Assembly: GCA_009746045.1 (NCBI GenBank)
Contig: RPFO01001466.1
Coordinates: forward strand, 1-33,720
From: Mesostigma viride
Lineage: Eukaryota > Streptophyta > Mesostigmatophyceae > Mesostigmatales > Mesostigmataceae
DNA length: 33,720 nucleotides
Direction: 5' to 3'
Part shown: positions 17,842 through 28,137 of the stretch, one piece after another
How positions within the stretch are numbered: the stretch's first letter is position 1
Layout: every line of letters starts with the position of its first letter
Position numbers and translations under genes: made by a program
Notes under the pieces: generated by a model
Databases searched by the model: none
The model's input: the letters and a program-made list of their open reading frames with translations, nothing else
What the model was told of the DNA's origin: nothing

Positions 17842-17859
17842 AAAAGAAGAAAGGGTTGG
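17842..17859 (+). promoter_or_regulatory. Polypurine tract before the 3' LTR
   Basis: AAAAGAAGAAAGGGTTGG lies directly upstream of the 3' LTR start. A purine run at this place is the usual primer site for plus-strand DNA synthesis in LTR elements. Confidence 0.65.
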
Positions 17860-18506
17860 AGTTAGCATTTTGGGCAACCAATATGCTAAGTGGATGCAGT
17901 TTGGAAAGACCTTTCCAACGCCGTGCTGACCGCCTGAAACAGACAAGGGACGAGAAAGATATGAGGTCCCGAAGTCCTAGCCGTCCGGGGCCGACTAGGG
18001 TGCAGTCCTCTGGTATAGTGGGCAGGACACGTGGCAGGCCGTGCCTGCACAGGCTTAGCCTGACTATCACGTGACTGTGGTCCACGTAGACCAGGAGGAG
18101 CAGCAGCCTGTGACTGGTGGGGTACTGGAGCTGGCACAGGACTGCAAGGATACTAGACCTTGCAGGCTTGTGACAGGTCCTGTACTTCCTAGGTTGCAGA
18201 GTCTAGGCAAATCCAGCTCGTCCTGGCTCTGCACTGATGCCAGTGGACGTTGGGGATTTGCTTGCACGCCTGCACGTGCCTCGTCACGCCGATGGGAACG
18301 AGGAACAACGCAAAGGATATAGCTTGGTCATGGGGGATGACCAGCTATCTTGGCAAGCACGAACCGTGGGCGCCCTCATTGGACGTGGAAGTGACCACCG
18401 TGGTCGTGACTTGGTGCACGGGTTAAAAGGTTGCTGCCTGCAACTTTGGCTCATCCCGTTGTGCGTGAAAGACCAGGAGCTCACGCTCTGGGCTTTGTTG
18501 CTAACT
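17860..18506 (+). mobile_element. 3' LTR
   Basis: 647 bp, AGTTAGCA to TGCTAACT, nearly identical to the 5' LTR at 7648-8296. It is followed by TATAC (18507-18511) and then by sequence that matches the right arm of the palindrome without interruption. Confidence 0.94.
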
Positions 18507-19753
18507 TATACAAGGGCAAATCTATCGGCCATGCCAGGCACCGCCTGGGGCTTCCTTGCATTTGTGTCTGGTGTCCCACGTTGACATCCTGAAATTGCAC
18601 AGCTGCTCAGTGCCTCGCCAGCTTGCTGTGTACCAGCATTCGGCAAACTGCCCTTGTGACGAATGTCAGTGAAATTCAGGTCCGCCCAAAAGTTCCGTCA
18701 GCAAATTCAGCGGACTTGGCGCGTAAGTACAACTGAGATCCGCGGCGGTCCGGGCCGGGCCCCGCACAAGGCTGCACGTCAGAAGGCTAAAACCAGCTAC
18801 TCGTACCATGGTAAAGAACGGACGTGATAAAACGACCGACATGTTTCGAATTGCTCATCCTGGACTGGTATACCGCTACGAATGCTCTAAATCTGTGTGG
18901 ATATGCCACTACCGCCACTCTTTAGCATCAACCAGAGCAAAAAGTGAAAGAAAGGCATCTCCACAAAAGAAGGAAGCCCAAAGAGGGCTTTATTCAGGCA
19001 AGCCGAAAAAAAATAAATCCAGCTGGCACAGATCTTTTCCAGGATCAGGAACCCATGGGGCTTCCTTGCATAACCCTTCAATGGTTTTACAGGGAAAAGC
19101 CTAACCTCTTCACAGCTTTTAAGGCGCCTAACCAGCTTGCTTGTAAGGCTTAGCAAACCCCTTGTGCTTTTTGAGTGAAAGCGTCCTCTTCAGAATGAGA
19201 AGCAAATGCGGTCCTTTGGCGCGAAAGTACAACAGGAGATCCGGTGCGTCAGTACCGGGCCACCTTCATGACAGCAACCCGCCCAATCAGCCGATTCTTG
19301 AGAATTTACATCAAAGCAACCGAAAGATTTCAATTCCAATAGATACACGACGAATTACAAAGACTGTGATGATCTTGTACCCCATGCAGGCCCCTGGGAG
19401 ACGGGTGAGCCCCTGAGAGCCCGTGGTGGTGCGAGCAGGTGCCCTTGGTGGTGCACCTAGTCAAGTGTCATTTACATCCCCACCCTTGCAGGAAGTATAA
19501 CCGGGCAGAATGTTGCGATGGCATGCACCGATGGCTTAAGTTGCGGTCGCCGCCCAAACTTCGGCGTCGCATGCAACTTAACGGCGGTAACGCATCCTTA
19601 TAAAACGCAACTAAACGTGGTAATGATTTATAAAACGCAACTAAACGTGGGGCTGGCGATTGAGCGCCACTTGAGACTTGTGACTACAGTCATTCCCAAG
19701 CTTAAAGTTAAAATCCGCATCAAATACCACGTATCAAAAGTTACGATTCTTAG
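18507..19753. repeat. Left palindrome arm between LTR retrotransposon and chromovirus
   Basis: Starts with the right TATAC duplication and is the inverted counterpart of 31398-32126. It is about 520 bp longer because of extra material at about 18740-19375. That extra part includes diverged copies of blocks found at 6901-7160 (CATCCTGGACTGGTA, CCAATCAGCC, ATACACGACGAATTACAAAG) and a second copy of GGCGCG-AAGTACAAC (18725 and 19217). It therefore looks like a mosaic of the same repeat family. The last 100 bp before the LTR match the other arm closely. No supported gene. Confidence 0.82.
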
Positions 19754-20321
19754 TGTTACGCCAGGCAAGCCTCGGCCGCCACCTCTACCTCTACCTGTCC
19801 TGATACTACCTAAACTAGTGAGGCTGCTTCTGTTACACCCCTAGCGAAAGACGACCGAGACGAACCAGATCTCAATGCATTTACATATGTACTACTGTAA
19901 TACGCCATAGGCCATTTAATCAAACCCGTTTACTCCAGGAAAAGAGGAAGGAAACACAACTAACTGCCGTGACCCAAGCTAATGTGTAATTCATTTAACA
20001 CACGCCGAGTGACCACACAAGGAGTGGAACGTGCATAAATGGTCACCAACGGTCCAACAGGCTCGGGCCGACCTGGCCCTCGCCTGCAGAAACACAGAAA
20101 CACAAGCAGGTGCACAGATGCACGCCTGTCCACTACATTCTACAAAAGGATAAGGACCACTAATATAGTACGCGGCGCGGCGCCCAAAGGCACCCACTAT
20201 ACCACAGTACTGTTACGGGGACAATCATGTCCAAACTAGAACTGCACGTAACCTAGGAACAACCGAGGCCAAGGACCTAATTTACGTCCGTAACTACAAC
20301 GAATTGTTACGCGACGTAACA
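19754..20321 (-). mobile_element. 3' LTR of the left chromovirus copy
   Basis: 568 bp in reverse orientation, TGTTAC...GTAACA, almost identical to 30827-31397. The few differences cluster in the part nearest the flank: a 3-base change next to the outer end and short indels in the TTAGCACATATTAGC and GTGTAAATAGAAG blocks. The G-rich polypurine tract (C-run 20325-20332 on plus) adjoins its inner side. The flank just outside (TACGATTCTTAG) is the inverted copy of the right flank. Confidence 0.92.
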
Positions 20322-20698
20322 CCTCCCCCCCCACAAAAGGTAGGGAGCCCTCTCCCTACGCAGAGAGGAGGGAACCAGAGGGGTAGGAAAATAATCCTAA
20401 CGCACCCAGCACACACCAACACAATCGATAGACCATCCCAGATACAAAGCACCAATAGTTCACACGGTCTCCACCACCACGCCGGGTGGTGTAGGGTTAG
20501 CCAGCACCAAGCCTGGTGGTAGGTTCCCCTAACTGCCTGGAACGGAGTCCTGGCCGGGGGGGACGGCACTGGGCAGGACACACAGAGTAAACACATCAGC
20601 GCTAAGGACCAAGAACAGCCAACCAACTGGCCAGAATATGAGGGCGACTCTACATACCGGAGGGACAACACCCTCAGGTCGGGCCTAAGGCCCTCTAT
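20322..20698 (-). other. 3' untranslated region and polypurine tract, left copy
   Basis: Non-coding in the element's orientation. It contains an inverted stem formed by TACCACCAGGC and GCCTGGTGGTA-like blocks, and an 8-G run with AGG next to the LTR, the likely plus-strand primer. Its inverted twin is 30450-30826. Confidence 0.6.
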
Positions 20699-23008
20699 CT
20701 AGTGGCCATCCGTCTGGTAAGTGCCACGAGAGGCCAGCAGGACCTCCAGGTAGGCCTGGTAGTGAGCCACATCCTCAACATTGTCATGCCTATCTACAGT
20801 GAGGAAAACATCGGCCCACACGCCGTCAGGAAAGAGGCCCAGGAAGGCCCAGTAATACCTATGCTGCGTGAGGACGACCTGGCCACGGGCCCAGTCCAGA
20901 AAGCCACAGGCAAAGAGGCGAAGGAAAGGCTCTACCGCGATCAGGCAAAGGGCCCGCAGGAGGAGGCAATGATACCGAATCCGAGGGCGCACCCGTCGGG
21001 AAGAACAGGTCCACCAGGGGCTCCACGTTGGACGGCCACAACCGGATGTGCCGAACCTCGCGGGAGCGCCACCGACGAACACACTGTCGCGACCCGAATG
21101 TCTCTAGGTAGTCGCTGGCACGAGGAGGAGGGTGACCGCGGGAGTCTAGACCCTGGCCCGGGATAGGCGCCGGGCGGCGGGCATCCCACTCAAGGATGGG
21201 CTGGAGGACCGTAGTGTACGCCGCACCCGGCACCGCAGGAAACTCTACTGTAAGGGCATCCGAAGCCATAATGCCCAGAGGGGGAGGGTAAGCCCACTGA
21301 AACCCACCGTAGGTGTCCAAGTCGTTGTGGCGCCTCGCCCAGCGATACAGGACGCGCCGGACCAGGATCTCACCCTCGAACACCGGATCAGCTAAAATAA
21401 CCATGTCGAACGGAGGCCGATCAGTCTCAATGGGTAGGCCACGATCCCGGGGCGCCCGACACACCTGGGAGAACCCATAGGACATGGGAGAGATGGCAAG
21501 CTCAGCAGAGGCGCGCGGCAGGTCACACTGTCGGCAGGCGAGTGCGGACATACCATACCCCGGAATGGGCGTGTCACGCGACTCCGGCGTCGCGTGCACC
21601 ACAGAAGGAGCCCTGTCCCGATCACCCTGGGACAACTCCCTGAGGGAATCGGCAGCGCGGGTGGCGCGAGGATCCTGACCGGTGGACCGAACAACCGCGG
21701 CCAAAGACCGCGAGGCCGAAGGAGGAGGGACCGGAGCAGGGGCTGACGCAGGGGCAGGAGCCGACACCGACGCAGGGGGCACTGGTAAAACAGGAGGTCG
21801 CGCCGGACCTGAAGCCAGAGAGGGCCGTGACGGACCCACCAACGACGCAGGCGCGCCGGTCTCCGTTGCCGGTGCACCCTCAGGCCACATGTTGAAAATG
21901 GGGCCCGTAGGGACAGGCAGTCCTGCATAAGATTGACTACCATCCAGGCCCCAGTCAGGAACCGGAATCCTCTGCGGAGGACCACCCTCCCAAAGTCTGG
22001 GAAGCCGCTAGTATCGCCAAAGAAACCCCGCGACGTCTGCGCCTGAGCGGGAGGAGGCTCGGAAGCAGCGACGGAGGGCGAGCTAACAGGGGCAGGAGAC
22101 TCCCGCGTAGGCGCAGGTAGAGCGGTAACAGGCGCAGAGGCAGCAGGAGTCGCAGGAGCCGCCGGAACCACAGCGACCGCGGGCGCAGGCGGGGGCGCGG
22201 GCGAAGCCGTAGTCGCCGGGGCGACAGAAGGGGTAGGGGGCGCGGATCCAGCCGGCGTGGCCGGGACCTGCGCCTGGGCCGCAAGGAAGGCCCCAAACGC
22301 CGTGGTCAAAGACTGGATCTGAGCCTGCATAGCCGAGACCGTCGCCGAAAGAGGATCAGGCAAACCCGAAGGGGTAGGCTCCACTGCGACATCCCGGGTC
22401 GACCGAGGGGACGACGGGACCGGAGAGGGAGGGACAGACACCGAGGAGGCGGACGCAGCGCTCGAGGCAGAATAATCTGGAGTATAATGTACCTCGGCTG
22501 GGGCGCCCGAAGGGGTAGGACCACTAACCGCTAGTCCCGCCGACTGATCAGCTATCTCCATGAACTCTACGGCCCGTAAAAGGTCGCAGGGGTTCTCGTC
22601 TACCTCAGCATCACCCTCAGCTGGAAGCCACGGGAACACCTCCCGTAGGCAGGTACGGCCCACAGGAGTGGAGAGGTAGGAGAACACACGGCAACACCGG
22701 AGAACCGCATCTATCTGCCCCAAGGCGGGACAGCTGGAACCACACCCCAACAAACAGTGTCCGGCATCATCGAAACCGTGCAGGACAAGCTGGTGCGGCT
22801 CATCAGGGGAAGGACCATACCACGTGACCCCGAAGAGGGCCGCCCTGACTAAGCTCGCATGTTGGGCCTGAAGGGCCGGCTGCACAACGCCACCCCGGTA
22901 ACATGATCGCGACACCCAACGGCCCGGAAGGGCCTCGAAATACAGCTCAGGGTCCGGTAGGGGCAGGGACGGCAGCGGGCTCTCAGCCGGAGGGGTAGGC
23001 TCTGTCAT
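20699..23008 (-). pseudogene. ORF-X downstream of integrase, left copy (frameshifted)
   Basis: Same protein as 28138-30449, on minus. The ATG is at 23006-23008 and the stop at 20699-20701. Relative to the right copy it lacks one base near 22006 and two bases near 20991, so it breaks into three frames. It keeps the base that the right copy has lost near 28712. Its 2310 bp plus 3 missing bases gives 771 codons, which supports one uninterrupted ancestral frame of 770 aa. The contents are described under the right copy. Confidence 0.7.
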
Positions 23009-23084
23009 GACGGCTGCGGAGGGGAGGGGACAACCAACCACCCGTCGACAGCAGACATAACATAAGAGAGGAGAAGGCCTACGA

Positions 23085-25612
23085 CTAGAGCTTGTGCAGG
23101 GTTTTATATTCCTGCAGCAGGCGACTACACCCATCTAGCTCACTCTCCGTATACCAAACCTTATCTACTTCACTACGAGCATACATCCACTTCACTTTAT
23201 ACTGACGCTGGGTACCGCGGCCCTTTTTGATATCTCGATGGGCCACGATGCTTTCTACTTCGTCTTCTACTTCCCCAGTGTCAGGATTATGCTCTAAAGG
23301 GGCAGGCGCTAACTCCCTGCCAGCGAACGTACTAGGGTGGTACAGTTTAAGCTGGCTCCTATGGAAGGTGTTTGAATGCGTTTGCCAAGAGGTAGGGATA
23401 TCGACCTTATACAAGAAATTTCCTACCCTAGACAACACATGGAAGGGTCCTAAGAAGGCAGGCCTAAGTTTGACCTTCAGTTCTGCTTCAAACTTATGAG
23501 CAAAACGGCCAACACGGGGGCCTTCTACTAATACTAGATCTCCTACTTCTATCTCAGGTGCTCGTCTATCTAAGGAGGCACGCAACCTAGCAAGGTACTT
23601 AGCCTGAGCTTTTTGATACCCTGAGATCGCGTGGTCATGAGCAGTTTTCATTCTATCTAGTAAGGACTGTACACCTTCTACAGTATCTCGGGACACATCA
23701 TCCTTGTCCCGTAGAGGACTAGCTAAGAGAGAGGTAGGGGTAAGGGGCTGTCTCCCAGTATCTAAGAAGAAGGGCGTATATCCATGCGCAGCTTGGGGAC
23801 AATTGTTGAGGGAGAACTCTACCAAACATAAATAATCCTCCCAATCACTACCCGAGCCATTAACATAGTGCCTAAGCGCTTCTTCTACTACTCTATTAAG
23901 ACGCTCTACTAAATGAGAGGAGGAGGAGTGGTAGGCAGTACCGTAGGTAACCTTGGTACCGATGGCAGCGAAAAACTGCTGCCAAAAATCTGAGGTAAAT
24001 AATTTATCCTTATCACTAATAAACTGCCTACTCAATCCATGATATCTATATACATTATTGAGGTATAGGCGTGCGCAATCACGTGCGGTGAGTTCTAAAG
24101 GACACGGCACAAGATGGCACATACGAGTAAAACGATCTATGAACACAAGGATTTGGGCATTGCCCCTATCATTCTTTCTAAAAGGTCCTACAAAATCCAT
24201 CATGATAGAATCCCAAGGCATGATAGGGTCAGGCAAGGTCCTAGGTTCTGCTATCTGTCCTACATTATTGGGTTTCATTTCCTGGCAAGATTGACAAGTT
24301 CTAACATACTCATCCACATCCTTATAAAGGGAAGGCCAGTAATAAGAGCGGGCTACTAGGTCCCGTACCCGTTTACCACCCTGGTGAGCAGCTAAGTCAT
24401 GCAACTCAAAGAGCAAGGAGGAGCGACAGATAGGAGGGACATACAGGCGCCATTGAGGGGGAGAATCTGCTATCTGCACATATAAAAACCCACCTACAAA
24501 TTTACAAGGGTGCTTGCCTAATTGTTGGGGATGTGCAGCAATGGCAGCTAATGCTTCCGGCTCAGTGGCCGTAAATCTACTAATAAGGCGTTCAAGATCA
24601 GAGGTAGGCATCGCTACAGAAGTATCCAGAACAGGTTTAAAGAGATCTCCTACCGCCTTGCCGAAGAGAAGGGGAGGTCCTAGGGGACTACGTTTTCATA
24701 AGACTTTCCTGACCTAGTCGCTATATGGCTAAGCGGTATAGAAATTTTATTTTTCCCCTCCCCCCCCACCGAGGCCACAGGAAGGGCCTCACACGGGAGA
24801 GAGAGTCCTACGTGAGAAAGGAGATCAGGCATGCGAACAGCTGTATGAAAGAGGTAGGCATAGGAATCATCATCAGGTAGTTCACCATAAGGGGTTACAC
24901 CCATAGTAGTAGGAACTAGAGTAATATTGAGAACATCAAGGTCCTCGAAGAAGGAATAGTCTGCACGACGAGAGAGTGCATCTGGTACTATGTTATCTAC
25001 ACCCTTGACATACTGAAGTTTAAAAGGGGAAAACTGTGCTAAAAATTCCATCCAGCGCGCTTGCCGAGGGGTAAGGTTGGGTTGGGAGAGAAGATGGGTA
25101 AGGGGACGATGATCCGTTTGGATAACTAACCTATAAGGATCTAGCTCACAGGGTTCATTCAGGCAGACATCAAATTGAGCACCTTTAAGGAAGTGCTGCC
25201 ACGCGTGGCAACAATACACCACGCTAAGAGTTCCTGCTGGTGGACGGGATAGTTACGCTCCGCAGGGAGCATTGTCCTAGAGATATATTCAATTGGCTGT
25301 AAGCCCTGACCCTGATCCTGGAGAAGGACACCACCTATAGCTACTTTACTAGCATCTGTAGCCACAACAAAGGGTTTAGTAGTATCCGGTAGGATGAGTA
25401 CAGGAGGGGAAAGGAGTAGGGATTTTAGGCACTGAAAAGCAGACTGACACTCACTACTCCAAACAAAGGGGATATCCTTCTTTAATAAATGATTAATAGG
25501 GGCTGCTATAGTGGCGAAACGCGGGATAAAACGCCTATAGTAAGAAGCAATTCCTAGGAAACTACGTACACCTTTAACGTCGGTAGGAGTAGGCCATTCC
25601 TGAATTGACTTA
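23085..25612 (-). pseudogene. Chromovirus pol fragment, left copy
   Basis: Minus-strand pol without gag, protease or the RT catalytic core. It begins in the spacer with the RT thumb (EWPTPTDVKGVRSFLGIASYYRRF), continues through RNase H (FVVATDAS), integrase and chromodomain, and stops at 23085-23087. The frame is broken near 25222, where one G of a GCGGTGGTG block is missing, and at 24683-24686, where the right copy has five C (plus-sense pol) and this one has four. Downstream of that the integrase/chromodomain frame (23085-24611) is open. It is about 80 bp longer at the 5' side than the right copy, because the spacer belongs to it. Confidence 0.82.
25533..25612. other. 80-bp palindrome spacer
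   Basis: The arms pair base for base up to 25532 and from 25613, where GATAAAAC on the left meets GTTTTATC on the right. The 80 bp between are single-copy and encode the RT thumb of the minus-strand chromovirus. The block CGGGATAAAAC at both edges is the natural microhomology for a fold-back or template-switch event. Confidence 0.9.
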
Positions 25613-28061
25613 GTTTTATCCCGCGTTTCGCCACTATAGCAGCCCCTATTAATCATTTATTAAAGAAGGATATCCCCTTTGTTTGGAGTAGTGAGTGTCA
25701 GTCTGCTTTTCAGTGCCTAAAATCCCTACTCCTTTCCCCTCCTGTACTCATCCTACCGGATACTACTAAACCCTTTGTTGTGGCTACAGATGCTAGTAAA
25801 GTAGCTATAGGTGGTGTCCTTCTCCAGGATCAGGGTCAGGGCTTACAGCCAATTGAATATATCTCTAGGACAATGCTCCCTGCGGAGCGTAACTATCCCG
25901 TCCACCAGCAGGAACTCTTAGCGGTGGTGTTTGTTGCCACGCGTGGCAGCACTTCCTTAAAGGTGCTCAATTTGATGTCTGCCTGAATGAACCCTGTGAG
26001 CTAGATCCTTATAGGTTAGTTATCCAAACGGATCATCGTCCCCTTACCCATCTTCTCTCCCAACCCAACCTTACCCCTCGGCAAGCGCGCTGGATGGAAT
26101 TTTTAGCACAGTTTTCCCCTTTTAAACTTCAGTATGTCAAGGGTGTAGATAACATAGTACCAGATGCACTCTCTCGTCGTGCAGACTATTCCTTCTTCGA
26201 GGACCTTGATGTTCTCAATATTACTCTAGTTCCTACTACTATGGGTGTAACCCCTTATGGTGAACTACCTGATGATGATTCCTATGCCTACCTCTTTCAT
26301 ACAGCTGTTCGCATGCCTGATCTCCTTTCTCACGTAGGACTCTCTCTCCCGTGTGAGGCCCTTCCTGTGGCCTCGGTGGGGGGGGAGGGGAAAAATAAAA
26401 TTTCTATACCGCTTAGCCATATAGCGACTAGGTCAGGAAAGTCTTATGAAAACGTAGTCCCCCTAGGACCTCCCCTTCTCTTCGGCAAGGCGGTAGGAGA
26501 TCTCTTTAAACCTGTTCTGGATACTTCTGTAGCGATGCCTACCTCTGATCTTGAACGCCTTATTAGTAGATTTACGGCCACTGAGCCGGAAGCATTAGCT
26601 GCCATTGCTGCACATCCCCAACAATTAGGCAAGCACCCTTGTAAATTTGTAGGTGGGTTTTTATATGTGCAGATAGCAGATTCTCCCCCTCAATGGCGCC
26701 TGTATGTCCCTCCTATCTGTCGCTCCTCCTTGCTCTTTGAGTTGCATGACTTAGCTGCTCACCAGGGTGGTAAACGGGTACGGGACCTAGTAGCCCGCTC
26801 TTATTACTGGCCTTCCCTTTATAAGGATGTGGATGAGTATGTTAGAACTTGTCAATCTTGCCAGGAAATGAAACCCAATAATGTAGGACAGATAGCAGAA
26901 CCTAGGACCTTGCCTGACCCTATCATGCCTTGGGATTCTATCATGATGGATTTTGTAGGACCTTTTAGAAAGAATGATAGGGGCAATGCCCAAATCCTTG
27001 TGTTCATAGATCGTTTTACTCGTATGTGCCATCTTGTGCCGTGTCCTTTAGAACTCACCGCACGTGATTGCGCACGCCTATACCTCAATAATGTATATAG
27101 ATATCATGGATTGAGTAGGCAGTTTATTAGTGATAAGGATAAATTATTTACCTCAGATTTTTGGCAGCAGTTTTTCGCTGCCATCGGTACCAAGGTTACC
27201 TACGGTACTGCCTACCACTCCTCCTCCTCTCATTTAGTAGAGCGTCTTAATAGAGTAGTAGAAGAAGCGCTTAGGCACTATGTTAATGGCTCGGGTAGTG
27301 ATTGGGAGGATTATTTATGTTTGGTAGAGTTCTCCCTCAACAATTGTCCCCAAGCTGCGCATGGATATACGCCCTTCTTCTTAGATACTGGGAGACAGCC
27401 CCTTACCCCTACCTCTCTCTTAGCTAGTCCTCTACGGGACAAGGATGATGTGTCCCGAGATACTGTAGAAGGTGTACAGTCCTTACTAGATAGAATGAAA
27501 ACTGCTCATGACCACGCGATCTCAGGGTATCAAAAAGCTCAGGCTAAGTACCTTGCTAGGTTGCGTGCCTCCTTAGATAGACGAGCACCTGAGATAGAAG
27601 TAGGAGATCTAGTATTAGTAGAAGGCCCCCGTGTTGGCCGTTTTGCTCATAAGTTTGAAGCAGAACTGAAGGTCAAACTTAGGCCTGCCTTCTTAGGACC
27701 CTTCCATGTGTTGTCTAGGGTAGGAAATTTCTTGTATAAGGTCGATATCCCTACCTCTTGGCAAACGCATTCAAACACCTTCCATAGGAGCCAGCTTAAA
27801 CTGTACCACCCTAGTACGTTCGCTGGCAGGGAGTTAGCGCCTGCCCCTTTAGAGCATAATCCTGACACTGGGGAAGTAGAAGACGAAGTAGAAAGCATCG
27901 TGGCCCATCGAGATATCAAAAAGGGCCGCGGTACCCAGCGTCAGTATAAAGTGAAGTGGATGTATGCTCGTAGTGAAGTAGATAAGGTTTGGTATACGGA
28001 GAGTGAGCTAGATGGGTGTAGTCGCCTGCTGCAGGAATATAAAACCCTGCACAAGCTCTAG
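25613..28061 (+). pseudogene. Chromovirus pol fragment, right copy (RNase H, integrase, chromodomain)
   Basis: Starts inside the RT thumb (FIPRFATIAAPINHLL), then RNase H (FVVATDAS, ILPDTTKPF). A base is missing near 25930, so the first frame stops at 25986. The rest is open at 26094-28061 (655 aa). In that frame the integrase finger is H218-x4-H223-x29-C253-x2-C256. The core has D286, D347 and E383 (D-x35-E). A GPF motif follows at about residue 560, and a chromodomain occupies the last 60 residues (VESIVAHRDI...YKVKWMY). The chromodomain, which in this group reads histone marks, identifies a Ty3/gypsy chromovirus. All core integrase residues are present. Confidence 0.88.
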
Positions 28062-28137
28062 TCGTAGGCCTTCTCCTCTCTTATGTTATGTCTGCTGTCG
28101 ACGGGTGGTTGGTTGTCCCCTCCCCTCCGCAGCCGTC

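Larger units (their letters stand above)
15255..17859 (+). other. Long 3' non-coding region of the LTR retrotransposon
   Basis: 2.6 kb without a supported gene. By composition it is a mosaic: 15255-15690 and 17290-17859 are nearly free of CpG (none in 17701-17860), while 15700-17157 is richer. A 67-bp unit with CGTACCTGG and GGGTTGGGCT is repeated at about 15994 and 16060. A 126-bp direct repeat lies at 16583 and 17158. A tRNA-like segment lies at about 17310-17366. The CpG-richer middle could be a nested insertion, but I see no clear ends. Confidence 0.5.
7648..18506 (+). mobile_element. Complete 10.86-kb LTR retrotransposon, copia-type pol, nested in the palindrome
   Basis: Bounded by direct repeats of 649 and 647 bp with short inverted ends AGTTAGCA/TGCTAACT and by a 5-bp TATAC duplication. 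The empty site on the other arm confirms both ends. Internal order: 32-nt leader, ORF1, Gag with CCHC knuckle, integrase, nested TIR element, retropepsin-like segment, copia-type RT and RNase H, then a 2.6-kb 3' non-coding region ending in a purine-rich tract. The LTRs differ at only a handful of positions, yet Gag and pol carry several frameshifts. Either it moves with proteins supplied in trans, or some indels are sequence errors. Confidence 0.92.

Noticed and set aside
18808-19104. 98-codon Lys/Ser-rich plus-strand ORF
   Set aside because: Lies in the mosaic insert of the left arm, with no motif and no conserved copy.
21682-21930. 82-codon Gly/Asp/Ala-rich frame antisense to the ORF-X linker (also 29216-29464)
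   Set aside because: Complement of the Pro/Ala linker; conserved between arms only because the arms are copies.
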